Source: Alphaproteobacteria bacterium (GTDB lineage: Bacteria; Pseudomonadota; Alphaproteobacteria; JAJFFI01). From it: a stretch of 64,000 bases of DNA. The stretch spans positions 62,001 through 126,000 of the forward strand of contig JASJBI010000004.1 of assembly GCA_030066595.1 (NCBI GenBank). The letters are read 5' to 3'. This document shows, piece after piece, positions 6,988-15,450 of this stretch (the first letter of the stretch is position 1; each line of letters starts with the position of its first letter). Below the pieces are notes generated by a model. The model had not been told where the DNA came from. It saw only the letters and a program-made list of their open reading frames with translations, and did not search any database. The position numbers and the translations under genes were made by a program.

Positions 6988-9114
6988 ATGGAGCGGTCCT
7001 TCGCGCAGGAAGTGGCAAAGCTCCAGCTCGGCGCCGGCGAGGACTTTCACGGCGAGGGCATCCTCGCCATCACCAAGGCGCTGCTGCAATCCGGCGTGAG
7101 CTATGTGGGCGGCTATCAGGGCGCGCCCGTTTCCCATCTCATGGACGTGATGGCCGACGCCCGCGACGTGCTCGACGACATGGGCATCCACTTCGAGGCC
7201 TGCGCCAACGAGGCCGCGGCTGCGGCCATGTGCGCCGCCTCGATCAACTATCCCATGCGCGGCGCCGTGGTCTGGAAGTCTACCGTCGGCACCAATGTGG
7301 CCTCCGACGCCTTGTCCAATCTGGCTTCGGCGGGGGTCAAGGGCGGCACGCTGGTGATCCTCGGCGAGGACTATGGCGAGGGGGCCAGCATCATCCAAGA
7401 GCGCACCCACGCCTTCGCCATGAAGTCGCAGATGTGGCTCCTCGACCCGCGGCCGCATCAGCCGAAGATCGTCGAGCTGGTGGAGAAGGGGTTCGAGCTG
7501 TCGGAGGTCAGCAATACGCCGGTGATGGTGGAGTTCAGGATTCGTGCCTGCCACATGCACGGCAACTTCGCCTGCAAGGACAATCGCCGGCCGCTGGTCT
7601 CGCGCAAGCAGGTTCTGGAGAACCCCGACTTCGACTACGACCGCATCTGCCTGCCGCCCGCGACCTATGCGCAGGAGAAGCACAAGATCGAGCACCGCTA
7701 TCCGGCGGCGGTGGCGTTCATCCGCGAGAACGGGCTCAACGAGGTTTTCGACGGCGGCCTCAAGGACGTCGGCATCATCCTGCAGGGCGGCCTCTACAAC
7801 TCGGTGCTGCGGGCGCTGGAGCAGCTCGGGCTGGCCGACAGCTTTGGCAACGCGCGCATTCCCATCTACGTCCTGAACGTCACCTATCCCCTGGTGCCGG
7901 ACGAGCTGGAGGCGTTCTGCGCCGACAAGCGGGCGGTCCTGGTCGTCGAGGAAGGACAGCCCGACTATCTGGAGCAGGCGATCAACGCGGTGCTGCGCCG
8001 GGCCGAGATCGGCACCACCGTCGTCGGCAAGGACGTGCTGCCGATGGCCGGCGAATATGTCGCCGACGTGCTGCTCGGCGGGCTCGCGAAATTCGTCGAG
8101 GGCAGCCTGCCGACAGGATTGGACGTCGCCGGCATCACGGCCGAGCCAGACCGGGTCGCGGCGCTCAAGGCGCGGGCCGCGGAACTTCTGGGCGTACCGA
8201 TCCCGAAGCGCCCGCCGGGGTTCTGTACCGGCTGTCCGGAACGGCCCGTATTCAGCGCCATCCGGCTGGTCGAGAAGGAGATCGGCAAGGTGCATATCGC
8301 GGCCGACATCGGCTGCCACACCTTTTCGACGCTGCCGCCCTTCAATCTCGGCAATTCGGTGCTGGGCTATGGCCTCGGCCTGGCCAGCGCCGCCGCCGTC
8401 GGCCCAGCCATGGACAAGCGGGTGATCAGCATCATGGGCGACGGCGGGCTCTGGCATAACGGGCTCGCCTCGGGCGTCGCGGGGGCCGTGTTCAACCAGA
8501 CCGACTCGGTGCTGATCATCATGAATAACGGCTACACGTCGGCCACCGGCCAGCAGTTCATCCCGTCGACCGGCAAGAACTTCCGGATGGAGCCGACCGG
8601 CATGACCATTCGTCGGGCGCTCGAAGGCATCGGCGTCAAGTGGCTGAAGACCGTGACCACCTACAAGGTGGGCGAGATGGTGCGCACCTTGAAGGATGCC
8701 ATGACCACGGAGGAGCCGGGGCTCAAGGTGATCATCGCCGAGAGCGAGTGCCAGCTGGCCAAGCAGCGCCGCCTCAAGCCCTGGGTCCGCAAGCAATTGA
8801 AGGCCGGCAAGCGGGTGGTGCGGACCCGCTTCGGCGTCGACGACGAGGTCTGCACCGGTGACCACTCCTGCATCCGGCTGTCCGGCTGTCCTTCGCTGAC
8901 GATCAAGCCGAACCCGGATCCCTTGCGCACGGACCCGATCGCGCATGTGGATCAAAGCTGCGTCGGCTGCGGGCTGTGCGGCGCGGTCGCCGACGCCGCC
9001 GTCCTGTGCCCGTCCTTCTACAAGGCCGAAATCGTGCAGAACCCGACCCGGTTCGACTTGTTCCTCGACGGTTGGCGGCGGCGCGTAATCGGCGCCTTGC
9101 AGGGCGCGGCATGA
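6988..9114 (+). CDS. iorA: Indolepyruvate ferredoxin oxidoreductase-type alpha subunit (TPP and 4Fe-4S)
   Basis: This 708-residue enzyme subunit belongs to the 2-oxoacid:ferredoxin oxidoreductase family, in which thiamine diphosphate drives oxidative decarboxylation of aryl pyruvates or other 2-oxoacids to acyl-CoA. The N-terminal pyrimidine-binding domain includes GGYQGAPVSHLMDVM. The TPP/Mg motif is GDG at 484-486 with NN at 513-514. A ferredoxin-like C-terminal region from about residue 622 contains CTGDHSCIRLSGC and CVGCGLCG. An AAGGGGATC ribosome-binding site precedes the ATG, and the stop overlaps the iorB start. In this TRAP/MarR/cyclase context the substrate is probably an imported aromatic or alpha-keto acid; indolepyruvate itself is not shown. 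Confidence 0.9.
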   Translation: MERSFAQEVAKLQLGAGEDFHGEGILAITKALLQSGVSYVGGYQGAPVSHLMDVMADARDVLDDMGIHFEACANEAAAAAMCAASINYPMRGAVVWKSTVGTNVASDALSNLASAGVKGGTLVILGEDYGEGASIIQERTHAFAMKSQMWLLDPRPHQPKIVELVEKGFELSEVSNTPVMVEFRIRACHMHGNFACKDNRRPLVSRKQVLENPDFDYDRICLPPATYAQEKHKIEHRYPAAVAFIRENGLNEVFDGGLKDVGIILQGGLYNSVLRALEQLGLADSFGNARIPIYVLNVTYPLVPDELEAFCADKRAVLVVEEGQPDYLEQAINAVLRRAEIGTTVVGKDVLPMAGEYVADVLLGGLAKFVEGSLPTGLDVAGITAEPDRVAALKARAAELLGVPIPKRPPGFCTGCPERPVFSAIRLVEKEIGKVHIAADIGCHTFSTLPPFNLGNSVLGYGLGLASAAAVGPAMDKRVISIMGDGGLWHNGLASGVAGAVFNQTDSVLIIMNNGYTSATGQQFIPSTGKNFRMEPTGMTIRRALEGIGVKWLKTVTTYKVGEMVRTLKDAMTTEEPGLKVIIAESECQLAKQRRLKPWVRKQLKAGKRVVRTRFGVDDEVCTGDHSCIRLSGCPSLTIKPNPDPLRTDPIAHVDQSCVGCGLCGAVADAAVLCPSFYKAEIVQNPTRFDLFLDGWRRRVIGALQGAA

Positions 9115-10694
9115 CCGCAGGGAACAGCGCGGGCGGACCGCTGCGTCCGGTGACGCTGCTGATCGCCGCGCTCGGCGGCGAGGGCGGCGGCGTGCTGACC
9201 GACTGGATCGTGCGCGCAGCCATGGCCGAGGGCTTCCCGGTGCAGAGCACCTCGATCCCGGGCGTCGCCCAACGGACCGGCGCCACCACCTACTACATCG
9301 AGATCTTGCCGGTGAAGACTGCCGATCTAGCAGGCCGGACGCCGGTCCTGGCGCTCTACCCAGCGCCGGGCAATATCGATGTCATGGTCGCGTCCGAACT
9401 GCTCGAAGCGGGCCGGGCCATGGAGCTGGGCTTCGTCAGTCCCGAGCGCACCACCCTGATCGCCTCCACCCATCGGATCTATTCGATCGCCGAGAAGAGC
9501 GCCATGGCGGACGGCATCTACGATGGCGCGCGGGTCCGCAAGGCCGCGCCGGAACTGGCCAAGCGGCCGGTGCTGTTCGACTTCCAGGCGCTTGCCCGGA
9601 ACACCGGCTCGGTCATCAACGCGGTGCTGCTGGGAGCGATCGCCGGCTTGGATCAGCTGCCGATCTCGGCCGCCGCGCTGGAGCAGGCGATTCGCGATAC
9701 CGGCATCGCGGTCGAGTCGAACCTGGCGGGGTTCTCCGCCGGGGCCGCCTGCGTGCGGGGCGAGGCTGCGGCGCCTGCGGCGCCCGCCGAGCCGGAGCGG
9801 AGTTGGGCGCGCCGCCGCCTGTCCGTCAAGGAGCTCCTGGGCATCGTCGAGAGCGCCTTCCCGCCCGAGGCCCACGCGGTTCTGCAGGAGGGCATACGGC
9901 GTCTCGCGGACTATCAGGGCCCGCGCTATGCGAGGCTCTATCTGGAGCGCCTGGGCGACGTGCTGGCGGCCGACCGGGAGGCGGGCGCCGCCGGGTCCGG
10001 CTTCGCCCTGACCCGCGAGACGGCCCGCCATCTGGCGCTCTGGATGTCCTACGAGGACGTGATCCGGGTGGCCGAGCTCAAGTCCCGGCGGGCGCGTTTC
10101 GACCGGGTGCGGACGGAGGTCGCGGCGAAACCGGACGAGCCGGTGCAGATCACCGAGTTCCTCAAGCCCGGCGTCGAGGAGGTGGCGGCACTGCTGCCGC
10201 CGGGGCTGGGTCGGCGGCTGTTGGCCTGGGCCGACCGCAAGGGGCTCCGGGACCGGTTGCACCTGCCGCTGCGGATCCGCAGCGACACGGTGCTCGGGTT
10301 CCTCAGGCTCTGGCTGCTGGCTCACATGAAATGGTGGCGCCGGTTCAGCCATCGCTTCGCGGAGGAACAGGCGCTGATCGAACGCTGGCGCGCGGCGCTG
10401 ACCGCGATGGCGCGCGAAGACTACGAACTCGCGCTCGAGATCGCGGCCTGCGCCAAGCTGCTGAAGGGCTATGGCGAGACCCATCGCCGGGGGCGCGGCA
10501 ACTTCCTGCGCATCTTCGAGGCACGGATCGCGCCCGCGCTGGCGGGCGCCAGGGAAGCGGGCGCGGCCGAGACGCTCAGGCAGGCGCGGGAGGCGGCGCT
10601 GGCGGACCCGGAGGGCGCCGCGCTCAACGCATTGATGCCCGAGCCCGGCACAGCGTCCGGAGCGGGCGTCGAAGCGCGTGCGGCCGCGGAATGA
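9111..10694 (+). CDS. iorB: Indolepyruvate oxidoreductase-type beta subunit with long C-terminal DUF6537-like domain
   Basis: The ATG at 9111 overlaps the iorA stop (ATGA), giving 527 residues and translational coupling. Residues about 15-205 form the gamma-type pyruvate:ferredoxin oxidoreductase domain (LIAALGGEGGGVLTDWIVRA, then QSTSIPGVAQRTGATTYYIE). The remainder is a helical extension resembling the DUF6537 domain found in long bacterial IorB proteins. It should pair with the preceding alpha subunit to form the active heterodimer. A 97-base gap separates it from the TRAP binding-protein gene. Confidence 0.88.
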   Translation: MTAGNSAGGPLRPVTLLIAALGGEGGGVLTDWIVRAAMAEGFPVQSTSIPGVAQRTGATTYYIEILPVKTADLAGRTPVLALYPAPGNIDVMVASELLEAGRAMELGFVSPERTTLIASTHRIYSIAEKSAMADGIYDGARVRKAAPELAKRPVLFDFQALARNTGSVINAVLLGAIAGLDQLPISAAALEQAIRDTGIAVESNLAGFSAGAACVRGEAAAPAAPAEPERSWARRRLSVKELLGIVESAFPPEAHAVLQEGIRRLADYQGPRYARLYLERLGDVLAADREAGAAGSGFALTRETARHLALWMSYEDVIRVAELKSRRARFDRVRTEVAAKPDEPVQITEFLKPGVEEVAALLPPGLGRRLLAWADRKGLRDRLHLPLRIRSDTVLGFLRLWLLAHMKWWRRFSHRFAEEQALIERWRAALTAMAREDYELALEIAACAKLLKGYGETHRRGRGNFLRIFEARIAPALAGAREAGAAETLRQAREAALADPEGAALNALMPEPGTASGAGVEARAAAE

Positions 10695-10791
10695 AAAGCT
10701 GTCGAGACTGGCGTCTGATTATCGTGAGGGGACAACGGCTTGGCTGGCCATGCTGAGGCCGGACAAGACCCAAACAGGGAGGAGAAGAACC

Positions 10792-11769
10792 ATGCACAAA
10801 CGGCTTACCCTTGCCGGCACCACCGGCCTCGCGCTTGCGGGGTTGGTCTGGGCGGGAGCGGCCACCGCCGCCGAGGTCACGCTCAACGCAGTCAGCGCCT
10901 TTGCGGAAGGCACCACGTTCTCGAAGAATTTCGAGCGCTTCATCGAAAAGGTGAACGAGCAAGGCAAGGGCGTCATCCAGATCAACTACCGCGGCGGCGG
11001 CAAGAAGGTGATGAACCCCTTCCAGCTTGGCGACGCGATTCGCACCGGCGTGGTGGACATGGGCAATCTGCCCGGGGCGTTCTACACCAAGCTGATGCCG
11101 GAGGCCGACGCCATCAAGCTGAGCCAGTTCACCATCGCCGAGGAGCGCAAGAACGGCGCCTGGGCCTATGTCAACAAGATCCACAACAAGAAGGTGAACG
11201 CGCATCATCTGGCGCGGCAGAAGGACTGTGTCCCGTTCCACCTTTACATCAACAAGAAGATCGACAAGCCGGATCTGAGCGGCATGAAGATCCGCGTGAC
11301 GCCGATCTATCGCGCGTTCTTCGCCTCCATGGGCGCCAGCATGATCCGCACCAAGCCCGGCGACGTCTATACGGCGCTGGAGCGGGGCACCGTGGACGGC
11401 TATGGCTGGCCGACCCAGGGGGTCTTGGATCTGGGCTGGCACGAGGTGACCAAGTTCCGGGTCGACCCGCCTTTCTACCGCGCCTCCGTGGAGGTTCTGA
11501 TGAACCTCGACAAGTGGAACGCGCTCGACGACAAGCAGCGGGGCGTGCTGCAGTCCGCGGCGGTCTGGATGGAGAGCCTCTGCGAGGAGGACAAGCAGGT
11601 CAACAGCACCGAACGCGATCGCCAGGCGAAGGTCGGGATCGAGACCATCGCGTTTACGGGTGCCGACGGCGAGGCCTATCTCAAGCAGTCCTACGAGACC
11701 GGCTGGGCTGCCTTCATCAAGGCCAATCCGGACGAAGGGCCGAAGCTCAAGAAGCTCTTGAGCCGCTAG
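10792..11769 (+). CDS. TRAP transporter solute-binding protein (DctP family)
   Basis: This 325-residue periplasmic protein starts with a Sec signal (MHKRLTLAGTTGLALAGLVW, cut near ATAAE) after a GGGAGGAG ribosome-binding site. The fold is that of DctP-type TRAP binding proteins: GVVDMGNLPGAFY, then DLSGMKIRVTP, whose arginine normally pairs with the ligand carboxylate, then GTVDGYGWPTQGV. The ligand is therefore probably a carboxylate. It delivers substrate to the DctQ/DctM pair encoded next. A GC-rich stem-loop lies in the 64-base gap before dctQ, which could set the usual excess of binding protein over permease. Confidence 0.92.
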   Translation: MHKRLTLAGTTGLALAGLVWAGAATAAEVTLNAVSAFAEGTTFSKNFERFIEKVNEQGKGVIQINYRGGGKKVMNPFQLGDAIRTGVVDMGNLPGAFYTKLMPEADAIKLSQFTIAEERKNGAWAYVNKIHNKKVNAHHLARQKDCVPFHLYINKKIDKPDLSGMKIRVTPIYRAFFASMGASMIRTKPGDVYTALERGTVDGYGWPTQGVLDLGWHEVTKFRVDPPFYRASVEVLMNLDKWNALDDKQRGVLQSAAVWMESLCEEDKQVNSTERDRQAKVGIETIAFTGADGEAYLKQSYETGWAAFIKANPDEGPKLKKLLSR

Positions 11770-11833
11770 TCGGTGTGTTGGCGAGGGCGGGCGACCGGCG
11801 CCCGTTCGCGCCCTTCGGACGGGGGCAAGGCTT

Positions 11834-12352
11834 GTGAGCGCGATCCTAGCGGATGCATACGCCAAGCTGCTTGACCTCTGCGGTCTGGCGGCCGGCCTCA
11901 CGCTCGCGGTCATGGCGGCGATGATCTCGCTCGACGTGCTCATTCGCAACCTCGGGATCGGCAACTTCCCCTGGCTCCTGGAGGTGGCCGAGTACGCGCT
12001 CTACCTGTCGACCTTCCTGGCCGCACCCTGGGTGCTGCGTCTGGGCGCGCATGTGCGGGTCGACTTGATCCTGAACAGCGTGCCGGAGCGGGTGGCCCGG
12101 ATTATGGAGGTGGTGGTCGACGTGCTGGGCGCCGTCATCTGCCTGGTGCTGGTCTGGTACGGGTTGCTGGCGGCAATCGATTCCTTCGCCGTCAACGCGA
12201 GGTTCGACAAGGAGCTGATCGTCTCGGAATGGTGGCTCCTGATGGCCATCCCGGTCTCCTCCGCGATGCTCTTCGTCGAGTTCCTGCTGCGCCTGCGCCG
12301 GGCCATGGGCGGTCCGGGTCCGCGCGCCGCAGCCCGGCAGGAGGGTTTCTGA
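11834..12352 (+). CDS. TRAP transporter small permease (DctQ family)
   Basis: This 172-residue protein uses a GTG start and has four predicted membrane helices, the first in LAAGLTLAVMAAMISLDVLI. The motif NFPWLLEVAEYALYLSTFL matches DctQ proteins. It forms the membrane complex with the large permease encoded three bases downstream. There is no clear ribosome-binding site other than GGGGGCAAGG, so coupling to upstream translation may matter. Confidence 0.88.
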   Translation: MSAILADAYAKLLDLCGLAAGLTLAVMAAMISLDVLIRNLGIGNFPWLLEVAEYALYLSTFLAAPWVLRLGAHVRVDLILNSVPERVARIMEVVVDVLGAVICLVLVWYGLLAAIDSFAVNARFDKELIVSEWWLLMAIPVSSAMLFVEFLLRLRRAMGGPGPRAAARQEGF

Positions 12353-12355
12353 GCC

Positions 12356-13669
12356 ATGGAATGGGGCCTCGTCCTGCTGCTCATGCTGGGCCTCTTGTGC
12401 GTGCTGATGGCCTTGGGCCTGCCGGTCGCCTTCGCGTTCTTCGGCGTCAACATCGTGGGAGCCTTCATCTTTCTCGGGGGCGAGGCCGGCTTGAGTCAGC
12501 TCGCCCGCGGCGCGTTCGCTTCGCTCGCAAATTTCACGTTGGTGCCCATCCCCCTGTTTTTGCTGATGGGCGAGGTCTTGTTCCAGACCGGCGTGGCGTT
12601 CCGCGCGGTCGACGCCGTGGACCGTCTGATCGCGCGGGTGCCCGGTCGGCTGTCGATCGTGTCCGTCCTGGGCGGAACGGTGTTCTCATCGCTGTCCGGC
12701 TCGACCATCGCCAACACGGCGGTGTTGGGCAGCCTGCTGCTGCCCGAGATGCTCAAGCGCGGATACCATCCGAGCCTGGCCATGGGACCGATCATGGCGA
12801 CCGGCGGCATCGCCATGCTGATCCCGCCCTCCGCGCTCGCCGTATTGCTGGGCAGCCTGGCGGGCATCTCGATTTCGAAGCTCTTGATCGCGGGCATTAT
12901 CCCCGGGCTGATGATGAGCGTCTTGTTCCTCGGCTACGTGATCGGCCGGGCCGCGCTCAACCCGTCGCTGGCTCCGAGCTACGATGTCGCGGCGCTCGCG
13001 CCCTGGGAACGCTGGCGGCCGTTCATCGTTTACGTCCTGCCGCTGTTCGGCATCTTCGTCGTGGTGGTCGGCAGCATCCTCGCGGGCTGGGCCACGCCGA
13101 CCGAGTCGGCCGCGCTGGGCTGCGTCGCCTCGGTGATCGCCGCCGCGGCCTACCGATCGCTCACCTGGCAGAGCCTGCTCAAGGCCTGCCGCGAGACCGC
13201 CAAGATCTCGGTCATGATCCTGTTCATCATCGTGGCCTCGGTGACCTTCTCCCAGATCCTGGCCTTCTCGGGCGCGACCAACGGCCTGCTCGCGGTGATC
13301 GAGGGCATTGGCGTGTCGGAGTTCACCATCCTGGTGATGATGCTCGGCATTCTCCTGTTCCTCGGGGCGTTCATGGACCAGGTCAGCATGATCATGATCA
13401 CGCTGCCCTTCTTCATTCCGCTGGCCGAGACCGTCGGCATCAACTCGCTTTGGCTCGGCGTCCTGATGCTGATCGTCATGGAGGTGAGCTTCACCACGCC
13501 GCCCTTCGGCCTGCTGCTCTACGTCATGAAAGGGGTGGCCCCGCCCGAGATCACCTTGCGCCAGATCTACGTCGCCGCCGCACCCTTCATCCTGCTCGCC
13601 ATGATCGTGCTGGCGCTGCTGGTCGCGGTGCCCGACCTGGCCACATGGCTGCCCGAACGGATCCGGTGA
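12356..13669 (+). CDS. TRAP transporter large permease (DctM family)
   Basis: This 437-residue protein has about 12 hydrophobic helices and the DctM signature GTVFSSLSGSTIANTAVLGS, with later segments MLIPPSALAVLLGSLAGIS and MEVSFTTPPFGLLLYVMKG. It is the sodium-coupled transport channel of the TRAP system. Its TGA stop overlaps the ATG of the MarR gene, so regulator and permease are co-translated. Confidence 0.93.
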   Translation: MEWGLVLLLMLGLLCVLMALGLPVAFAFFGVNIVGAFIFLGGEAGLSQLARGAFASLANFTLVPIPLFLLMGEVLFQTGVAFRAVDAVDRLIARVPGRLSIVSVLGGTVFSSLSGSTIANTAVLGSLLLPEMLKRGYHPSLAMGPIMATGGIAMLIPPSALAVLLGSLAGISISKLLIAGIIPGLMMSVLFLGYVIGRAALNPSLAPSYDVAALAPWERWRPFIVYVLPLFGIFVVVVGSILAGWATPTESAALGCVASVIAAAAYRSLTWQSLLKACRETAKISVMILFIIVASVTFSQILAFSGATNGLLAVIEGIGVSEFTILVMMLGILLFLGAFMDQVSMIMITLPFFIPLAETVGINSLWLGVLMLIVMEVSFTTPPFGLLLYVMKGVAPPEITLRQIYVAAAPFILLAMIVLALLVAVPDLATWLPERIR

Positions 13670-14148
13670 TGGCCGGCGCGGAACCCAGCGGATCGGGATT
13701 TCTCGCGGAGGGGATTCCGCTCGACGACTTCCTGCCCTACCTGCTGAACCGCATCGCCAATCGCCTGAACACGGACCTCGCCGAGGAACTCCGCGGCATC
13801 GGCATGACGCTGGCGCAGTGGCGGGTCCTCGCCGTGCTCAAGGTCGGCGATGGCCGCACGATCGGCGAGCTCTCGGTGTACACGGTGATCGAGCAGTCGA
13901 CCCTCAGCCGGATCGTCGATCGCATGGAGGAGGCGGGCTTGGCGGAGCGGCGCCAGAGCCGGTCCGACGCGCGGGTGACCCATGTCTTCATGACGCCGGC
14001 CGGCGAGGCGGCGTTCGTCCAAATCCTGCCCATCGCCATGAAGCACTTCGATCGGGCGGTTGCCGGTCTCGACGGCGAGGAACGGGACATGCTGGTCCGC
14101 ACGCTGCACAAGGTGCTCGAGAACGTGCGGCGCTCGCCTTATCCCTAG
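13669..14148 (+). CDS. MarR-family transcriptional regulator
   Basis: The start at 13669 overlaps the permease stop and gives 159 residues. The winged helix-turn-helix lies around residues 40-115: MTLAQWRVLAVLKVGDGRTI, then STLSRIVDRMEEAGLAERR and the wing SDARVTHVFMTPAGEA. MarR proteins usually repress catabolic operons until a phenolic or aromatic carboxylate ligand binds. Its likely target is the 16-bp palindrome at 6949-6964 at the head of this operon. The ligand cannot be read from sequence but is expected to be the transported or metabolised compound. Confidence 0.9.
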   Translation: MAGAEPSGSGFLAEGIPLDDFLPYLLNRIANRLNTDLAEELRGIGMTLAQWRVLAVLKVGDGRTIGELSVYTVIEQSTLSRIVDRMEEAGLAERRQSRSDARVTHVFMTPAGEAAFVQILPIAMKHFDRAVAGLDGEERDMLVRTLHKVLENVRRSPYP

Positions 14149-14205
14149 GCCGGAACATGGTCATCACCAAGTGTCTGCAATGAAGAAAAATGGGAGGAAA
14201 ATCAG

Positions 14206-15297
14206 ATGAATAGGGTCAGTTCTTTCATGCTTGTTGCGACTCTCGCGGGATTGGTCGCCGGGCCCGCCCTGGCCCAGTCGACCGATCATGCCGCGGTCAT
14301 AGAGCGGTCGCGCCAGATGGTGCCCAACCCGCCCTGGCCCTCGGGCGACCAGCGCGGCATGGCCAACACCTTGGGCGCGGGGACGTGGGCCCGCTGCGCC
14401 TACCATCTGACCCGGCCCAACGCCAAGGCGTACGAGGTCTCGCACGAGCGATCGAACACCATGCCCCTGTCGCCGTTCGGCGTTCCGCTCAAATACGCCT
14501 ATCGCCCGACCGTCGGCATCCCGGGCACCCGGCACGCCTTCAACGGCGAGCAGGTCGAGAGCGGCGAACCGGGCGCCCAGGGCACGCAGATGGACGCGCT
14601 CGGGCACTTCGCCTTCCTCCAGGACCCGTGGGACGGCAAGGGCGATTTCCCGGCAGACAAGTCAGTCTATTACGGCAAGTACACGCAAAAGGACGTGAAG
14701 CCGGACGCGGCCTCGCCGCTCTTGAAGCTAGGCATCGAGCAGGTGCCCCCGATCATCACCACGGCGGTGCTGCTGGACGCCAAGAGCCACCTGGGCGGCG
14801 GCAAGCCCATGACGCCCGGCCAGCGCGTCACCGCCAAGGACATCGAGGACATGCTGGCGGCCCAGGACCTGGCCTGGCGGGGTCTTCTGCCGGGCGACGT
14901 GCTCTACGTCTATACCGGCTGGGGCGACGGCTGGAAGGATCCGGACACCGAGAAGTCCTACTACACCATGGGCCCCGGACTGTCCTTTGACGCGGTCAAG
15001 TATCTGGAGCAGAAGTCCGTCGTTCTGGTGGCCCTGGACAATCCCTTCACCGACCCGGTGAACGCGGGCCAGCTTGCGGGCAAGGCGGGGCCGCCCGAGG
15101 GAACGCCGCCGGCGCTGCCCTTCGCGATCCATCATCACAACCTGACCCAGGCGGGCATCCACAACATCCAGAACGCCAATCTGGCGGCCCTGGCCAAGGA
15201 CAAGGTCTGGACCTCCTGCACGATCATCCTGCCGCTCAGGTCGAAAGGCGGCTCCGGTTCGCCGGTGCGCCCCGTGGCCATCGGCGCCCCCCAATAA
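14206..15297 (+). CDS. Secreted cyclase-family metal-dependent hydrolase (isatin hydrolase/kynurenine formamidase superfamily)
   Basis: This 363-residue protein has a Sec signal cut near ALAQS and a GGGAGGAAAA ribosome-binding site. The metal-site motif of the family (HxGTHxDxxxH) appears as GAQGTQMDALGHF, with glutamine in place of the usual second histidine, so metal binding may differ. The segment PGDVLYVYTGWGDGW and a late HHHNLTQAGIHNIQN also fit the superfamily. Members hydrolyse cyclic imides, isatin or N-formylkynurenine. Next to an IorAB-type enzyme, an indole or aryl compound is an attractive but unproven substrate. It follows the MarR gene by 57 bases and precedes a strong hairpin. 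Confidence 0.85.
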   Translation: MNRVSSFMLVATLAGLVAGPALAQSTDHAAVIERSRQMVPNPPWPSGDQRGMANTLGAGTWARCAYHLTRPNAKAYEVSHERSNTMPLSPFGVPLKYAYRPTVGIPGTRHAFNGEQVESGEPGAQGTQMDALGHFAFLQDPWDGKGDFPADKSVYYGKYTQKDVKPDAASPLLKLGIEQVPPIITTAVLLDAKSHLGGGKPMTPGQRVTAKDIEDMLAAQDLAWRGLLPGDVLYVYTGWGDGWKDPDTEKSYYTMGPGLSFDAVKYLEQKSVVLVALDNPFTDPVNAGQLAGKAGPPEGTPPALPFAIHHHNLTQAGIHNIQNANLAALAKDKVWTSCTIILPLRSKGGSGSPVRPVAIGAPQ

Positions 15298-15306
15298 GGC
15301 GAAAAA

Positions 15307-15339
15307 CGAGGTGGGACGGGGAGTTACCGTCCCACCTCG
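15307..15339. terminator. Strong hairpin ending the catabolic operon
   Basis: CGAGGTGGGACGG (15307-15319) and CCGTCCCACCTCG (15327-15339) form a perfect 13-bp stem with a 7-base loop, 10 bases after the cyclase stop. AAAAA lies just before the stem, giving a T-run on the opposite strand, so it could act in both directions. The downstream T-run (TTTTT at about 15361) is too far for a classic + strand terminator. Confidence 0.65.
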
Positions 15340-15450
15340 AAGATCAACTCTAAATATCTGTTTTTACGGAATTTTTACCATGCCGACCTAGGCTTCGGTG
15401 CCCCCGTCCATGCGCGGCCACAGATACCGAAAGCAAAGGTTGGCAGTCAA

